From positions 1 to 41,879 of the forward strand of contig JAENWR010000022.1 of assembly GCA_016649895.1 (NCBI GenBank): DNA of 41,879 nucleotides, read 5' to 3'. This DNA comes from Acidimicrobiia bacterium (lineage in GTDB: Bacteria; Actinomycetota; Acidimicrobiia; Acidimicrobiales; SKKL01). The notes under the pieces are model-generated. The model searched no databases. It worked only from the letters and a program-made list of their open reading frames with translations, and was not told the origin of the DNA. Shown piece by piece: positions 38,989-41,879 of this stretch (position 1 is its first letter; every line of letters begins with the position of its first letter). The position numbers were made by a program, and so were the translations under genes.

Positions 38989-39862
38989 GAAGGGCCTCGA
39001 TCACGATGCGCGCCCGTTCGTCGGTGTCACCAGGTGGTGGCCCGAGCGGGAGGCGACACTCGCCCACCGGTACGCCGAGCCGGTTCATCATCACCTTGAC
39101 CGCCTGGGAGAACACGCAGCGGTCGGAGTTGACGTACTCGAAGGAGTCCTGAAGCTGGGCGTTGATCTCGCGGGCTCGTGCCACGTCGCCCTTCTCGAAC
39201 GCGATGATGAGCTCGGCCATGTGGGGTGCCGTCCAATGGGTGGACGTGCCGACGATGCCGATCGCACCCACTGCGAGCAGCGGCAGGGTGAGCGAGTCGT
39301 CGCCGCTGTAGAGGTCGACGTGGGGTACGGCGGCCATCAGGCGGGCGGTACCGGCCGGATCGCCGGTGGCGTCCTTGAACGCCACGCAGTTCTCGACCTC
39401 GGAGAACAGCCGCACCAACACGTCGTGGCCGATGCGGCGACCGGTGCGGCCGGGCACGTCGTAGATCATGATCGGTAGGTCTGTGGCCGCGGCGATGGCG
39501 CGGAAGTGGGCCTCGATGCCCGACTGCGGAGGGCGGTTGTAGTACGGGCTCACCGACAGGACAGCATCGACGCCGAGCTCGGTGACGGTGTCGGTCATCT
39601 CGATGGCGTGGCGCGTGTCGTTGCTGCCGGCGCCGGCCACCACCACCGCATCGGGCAGCGCGTCGCGGACGGTGCGGATCAGGTCGAGGTGCTCGTCCTT
39701 GCTGAGGGTGGGCGCTTCGCCGGTGGTGCCGGCCACCACGACTCCGTCGTTGCCGTTGCTCACCAACCACCGGGCCAGGTTGGCGGCACCGTCGAGATCG
39801 AGGGAGCCATCGGCGCCGAACGGGGTGGCCATGGCGGTGAGCACGCGGCCGAATCGGGACAT
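38981..39862 (-). CDS. dapA: 4-hydroxy-tetrahydrodipicolinate synthase
   Basis: 293 aa TIM barrel. Condenses pyruvate and aspartate semialdehyde, the first committed step to lysine and DAP. The Schiff-base lysine is K163 (VAFKDATGD), the catalytic tyrosine Y134 (IYDVPGRT), with GTTGEAPTLS and SPYYNRP. AGGAG lies before the ATG, inside the end of the upstream gene. dapA-rnj is a conserved actinobacterial pair. Confidence 0.96.
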   Translation of the reverse strand: MSRFGRVLTAMATPFGADGSLDLDGAANLARWLVSNGNDGVVVAGTTGEAPTLSKDEHLDLIRTVRDALPDAVVVAGAGSNDTRHAIEMTDTVTELGVDAVLSVSPYYNRPPQSGIEAHFRAIAAATDLPIMIYDVPGRTGRRIGHDVLVRLFSEVENCVAFKDATGDPAGTARLMAAVPHVDLYSGDDSLTLPLLAVGAIGIVGTSTHWTAPHMAELIIAFEKGDVARAREINAQLQDSFEYVNSDRCVFSQAVKVMMNRLGVPVGECRLPLGPPPGDTDERARIVIEALHG

Positions 39863-39871
39863 TGGTTGCTC

Positions 39872-40498
39872 CTAGGTTCTGCTGGCTTCGGCGGCACGGT
39901 CGATGCCAAGGGTGGCCAGGAGGTCTTCGTGCAGTTCGAACCAGACGGTGTGGTACGAGTCGATGAGCGGCTGGGTGAACCACTGGCCGTCGCCGGCCAC
40001 CAGGCGCTCGAGGGTCGCGCCGAGACGCTCGCCGTAGCAGGCGAAGCGTTCGAGCTGGGCCGCCAGGTCGGCGCACACGGGACCGGCATTGTCGTGCAGC
40101 TGCGCCAGGCGGCCGATGACGTGCCGGTCGTAGGACACGTCGGCATGGTCGTTGAGGACGTCGTCACGGATCTGCCACTCGGTGCAGATTGAGCGCACCT
40201 CACCGTTGAGGCCGAGGAACCGCTCGTAGGCGGAGGTGATCGGGCGGCGGACACCTGCGGCATCGAGCTCGGCCGCCACCAACCGTTCGCTCTCGGTCCG
40301 CCCGGCCGAGGTGAGGGCCCAGCCGAGGGCCCCGTGACCGGGCAGCGCGACGAGCTCGTGGGTGTAGAGCTGGGCGACCTCGTGGTCGACCGGCGTCCGG
40401 TCGGCGCCGATGGAGCGGGCGATGCCCGCGACGTCGGCGAACCCCTTCAGACGCAGGCAGTGAAGGATGCGCAGCGGCAGCGGAGACGGGTGTGACAT
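39872..40498 (-). CDS. Winged-helix-like putative regulator upstream of dapA
   Basis: 208 aa. The N-terminal about 90 residues look like a winged helix (LPLRILHCLRLKGFADVAGIARSIGADRTPVDHEVAQLYTHELV read as helices, then an ALGWALTSAGRTESERLV wing). The C-terminal about 110 residues are helical (DDVLNDHADVSYD, RLAQLHDNAGPVCADLAAQL) and unrecognised. No catalytic motif is seen. It ends 9 nt before dapA and the dapA ribosome site overlaps its stop, so it leads a dapA-rnj operon. TAGGGT lies 8 nt before its ATG. The DNA-binding role is inferred. Confidence 0.6.
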   Translation of the reverse strand: MSHPSPLPLRILHCLRLKGFADVAGIARSIGADRTPVDHEVAQLYTHELVALPGHGALGWALTSAGRTESERLVAAELDAAGVRRPITSAYERFLGLNGEVRSICTEWQIRDDVLNDHADVSYDRHVIGRLAQLHDNAGPVCADLAAQLERFACYGERLGATLERLVAGDGQWFTQPLIDSYHTVWFELHEDLLATLGIDRAAEASRT

Positions 40499-40506
40499 CG
40501 CGCTGC

Positions 40507-40512
40507 ACCCTA
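40507..40512 (-). promoter_or_regulatory. -10 hexamer, leaderless-type promoter of the wHTH-dapA-rnj operon
   Basis: TAGGGT, then 8 nt, then ATG. Confidence 0.4.
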
Positions 40513-40551
40513 CCAGCGGGGTTGTTGGCCTCCGGGGAGTTGGGCCGGTCC

Positions 40552-41370
40552 TCAGTCCTCCACCGGGACGAGCCTCGACCGGCGTGAACCGCCGCCCGCC
40601 GGGCGTTCGTCAGGCTCCTCCAACGCCTTGTCGCGGGCCACCTTGCGCAGGATCAGCGGGTACCCGCCAGCCGCGATGCTGGCGAAGATGAACCACTGCA
40701 CCGCGTAGCCCTGATGGGGCCCCTCGTCGGGCTCGATCGGCTCGACCGGCACCGGGATCGGGCCCGGTGCGGGGACCTGCGCCGAGAGGGTGACGTAGGC
40801 CGGCAGGACCGGCACGTCGATCTGAGCGGCGATGCGGCCGACATCGGCCCGGGCGAGCTCGTCGAGCGTCCCCTCGTCGGGATCGACCGAGCCGAGGCTG
40901 CCGCGCTCCTGGGTGGCCGCCAGGGTCCCCCTGACCGTCACCCTGCCTGCGGGCGGGGCGGCGTCGGCCAGCCCGCCGTCGGCCTGACCCACCGAGAGCG
41001 GCACCCAGCCGCGGTTGACCACCACGCCCACGCCGTCGTCACCCACCAACGGGGTGAGCACCCAGTAGCCGGGCGACCCGTTCAAGGTGCGGTTGCGGAC
41101 GATCACCTCGTCATCGACCAGGTAGGTGCCGGTGAGCTCGACGGCACGCAGGTCGACGTCGTCGACCTCGGCCTCGCTGCTGTCGGGGCTCAGCAGAGCC
41201 GCCGGTGCCACCGGTTGCATCGTCGAGCGTTCCTCGAAGCGGTCGATGACATCGCGCTTCTGGTCGAGGCGGTCGAGCTGCCAGAAGCCGGCGACGGCGC
41301 AGGCGGCGACGATCGCGATCACGAGCAGGTGCGACAGGATCCAGCGCGGACGGAGGGCGAACCGGTACAC
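40552..41370 (-). CDS. SURF1 family cytochrome oxidase biogenesis protein
   Basis: 272 aa. Two membrane helices flank an extracytoplasmic domain: WILSHLLVIAIVAACAVAGF then WQLDRL (the typical SURF1 start), and AVQWFIFASIAAGGYPLIL near the C-terminus. YLVDDEVIVRNRTLNGSPGY and VVVNRGWVPL are the core SURF1 motifs. The family helps assemble haem a-containing oxidases. The GTG at 41370 follows TAGCCT by 6 nt. Confidence 0.9.
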   Translation of the reverse strand: MYRFALRPRWILSHLLVIAIVAACAVAGFWQLDRLDQKRDVIDRFEERSTMQPVAPAALLSPDSSEAEVDDVDLRAVELTGTYLVDDEVIVRNRTLNGSPGYWVLTPLVGDDGVGVVVNRGWVPLSVGQADGGLADAAPPAGRVTVRGTLAATQERGSLGSVDPDEGTLDELARADVGRIAAQIDVPVLPAYVTLSAQVPAPGPIPVPVEPIEPDEGPHQGYAVQWFIFASIAAGGYPLILRKVARDKALEEPDERPAGGGSRRSRLVPVED

Positions 41371-41376
41371 GAGCGC

Positions 41377-41382
41377 AGGCTA
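41377..41382 (-). promoter_or_regulatory. -10 hexamer, leaderless-type promoter of the SURF1 gene
   Basis: TAGCCT (read toward the gene), then GCGCTC, then GTG. Confidence 0.5.
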
Positions 41383-41407
41383 CGGCTCGCATCCGCTCCG
41401 CCGGCAA

Positions 41408-41879
41408 TCAGCCGCCGCCCTCATCGCGGCCGTCGTCGGTCCCGCCGCTCTTGCGCTTCTTCGCCGCCTTGTACTCCTTGGCGAAGCGCCTCCCGTACTG
41501 GCGTTGAGCCTGCGGGTCGGTGCGGCGACCGGCCGCGTTCGCTTCGGCCACCAACGAGCGCCACGCCTCCAAGCGGGGTGCAGCAAGGCTGCCGTCGGCC
41601 ACCGCAGCGAGCACCGCACAGCCCGGCTCGGTGATGTGGCCGCAGTCGGTGAAACGGCACTGGTCGGCGATCTCGTCGACGTCGGAGAACGTGGCGGCGA
41701 GGGCGTCGGCATCGGCCCACACCCCCACCGACCGGATGCCCGGCGAGTCGATCATCACGGTGCCGCCAGGGAGGGGGTGGAGCTCGCGCCAGGTGGTGGT
41801 GTGGCGGCCCTTGGCGTCGCTGGCCCGCACCTCGCCGGTGGCGGTGAGCTCGGAGCCGGCGAGGGCGTTGGTGAGGGTG
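41408..41879 (-). CDS. rsgA: Ribosome small subunit-dependent GTPase A, C-terminal part (5' end beyond the window)
   Basis: The last about 157 codons. Starting at the edge it reads TLTNALAG (just after the P-loop GKS of the circularly permuted G domain), then KGRHTTTWRELHPLPGG, MIDSPGIRSVGVW, and the zinc knuckle CRFTDCGHITEPGCAV. The C-terminus is a basic tail (KEYKAAKKRK). It acts in late 30S assembly. The 5' part is outside the window. Confidence 0.93.
   Translation of the reverse strand, partial: TLTNALAGSELTATGEVRASDAKGRHTTTWRELHPLPGGTVMIDSPGIRSVGVWADADALAATFSDVDEIADQCRFTDCGHITEPGCAVLAAVADGSLAAPRLEAWRSLVAEANAAGRRTDPQAQRQYGRRFAKEYKAAKKRKSGGTDDGRDEGGG

Overview
The window is about 42 kb of GC-rich DNA, packed with genes and with strongly GC-ending codons. 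Gene content and order (dapA-rnj-ftsK-rimO-pgsA-cinA-recA-miaB-miaA-dapF-hflX, then lexA-nrdR-nrdJ), CGAAC-N4-GTTCG SOS boxes, an F420-type LLM oxidoreductase and many leaderless-looking promoters point to a high-GC actinobacterium. I would guess a deep branch such as Acidimicrobiia; that is inference. Nearly everything is chromosomal housekeeping. No rRNA, tRNA or CRISPR array was recognised.

Left part (1-12.7 kb): the 5' end of an ISAzo13-like transposase runs off the left edge. Next comes nrdJ, a class II ribonucleotide reductase interrupted by a 398-residue intein placed directly before the thiyl-radical cysteine. Then follow a RibD-C-like reductase, nrdR, a small SOS-locus membrane protein and lexA (four LexA boxes lie between these last two), purK-purE, the dapD-dapE pair and an acetate/4-hydroxybutyrate-type CoA-transferase.

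Middle (12.7-33.5 kb): dapC, then a long leftward series of miaB, an APH(3')-like kinase, miaA, dapF and hflX. recA with a textbook SOS promoter comes next, then a RecQ helicase carrying a phosphoribosyltransferase-like tail and coupled to a coiled-coil membrane protein with an 11-residue repeat. msrB, a VOC protein, an apparently frameshifted small gene, an LLM oxidoreductase, a hypothetical gene, cinA, pgsA, rimO, a class III nucleotide cyclase coupled to a DUF4097 beta-solenoid protein, a PNPOx-like flavoprotein and ftsK follow.

Right part (33.5-41.9 kb): between ftsK and rnj, which are usually close neighbours, sits an accessory segment. It holds a MazF/PemK-RHH toxin-antitoxin pair, a phosphotransferase and a translationally coupled AAA ATPase plus TOPRIM-like (DUF4276-type) gene pair. 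That pair is the best candidate for an undescribed defence-type system. The core then resumes with rnj, dapA, a winged-helix-like gene, SURF1 and the 3' part of rsgA.

Functional themes: the SOS regulon core (lexA, recA, plus a candidate division inhibitor); dNTP supply (nrdJ under NrdR boxes); the succinylase route to meso-diaminopimelate (dapA, C, D, E, F all in the window); and tRNA/ribosome modification (miaA, miaB, rimO, hflX, rsgA). At least eleven start codons follow a TANNNT -10 hexamer by only 6-9 nt, so leaderless transcription looks common in this genome.
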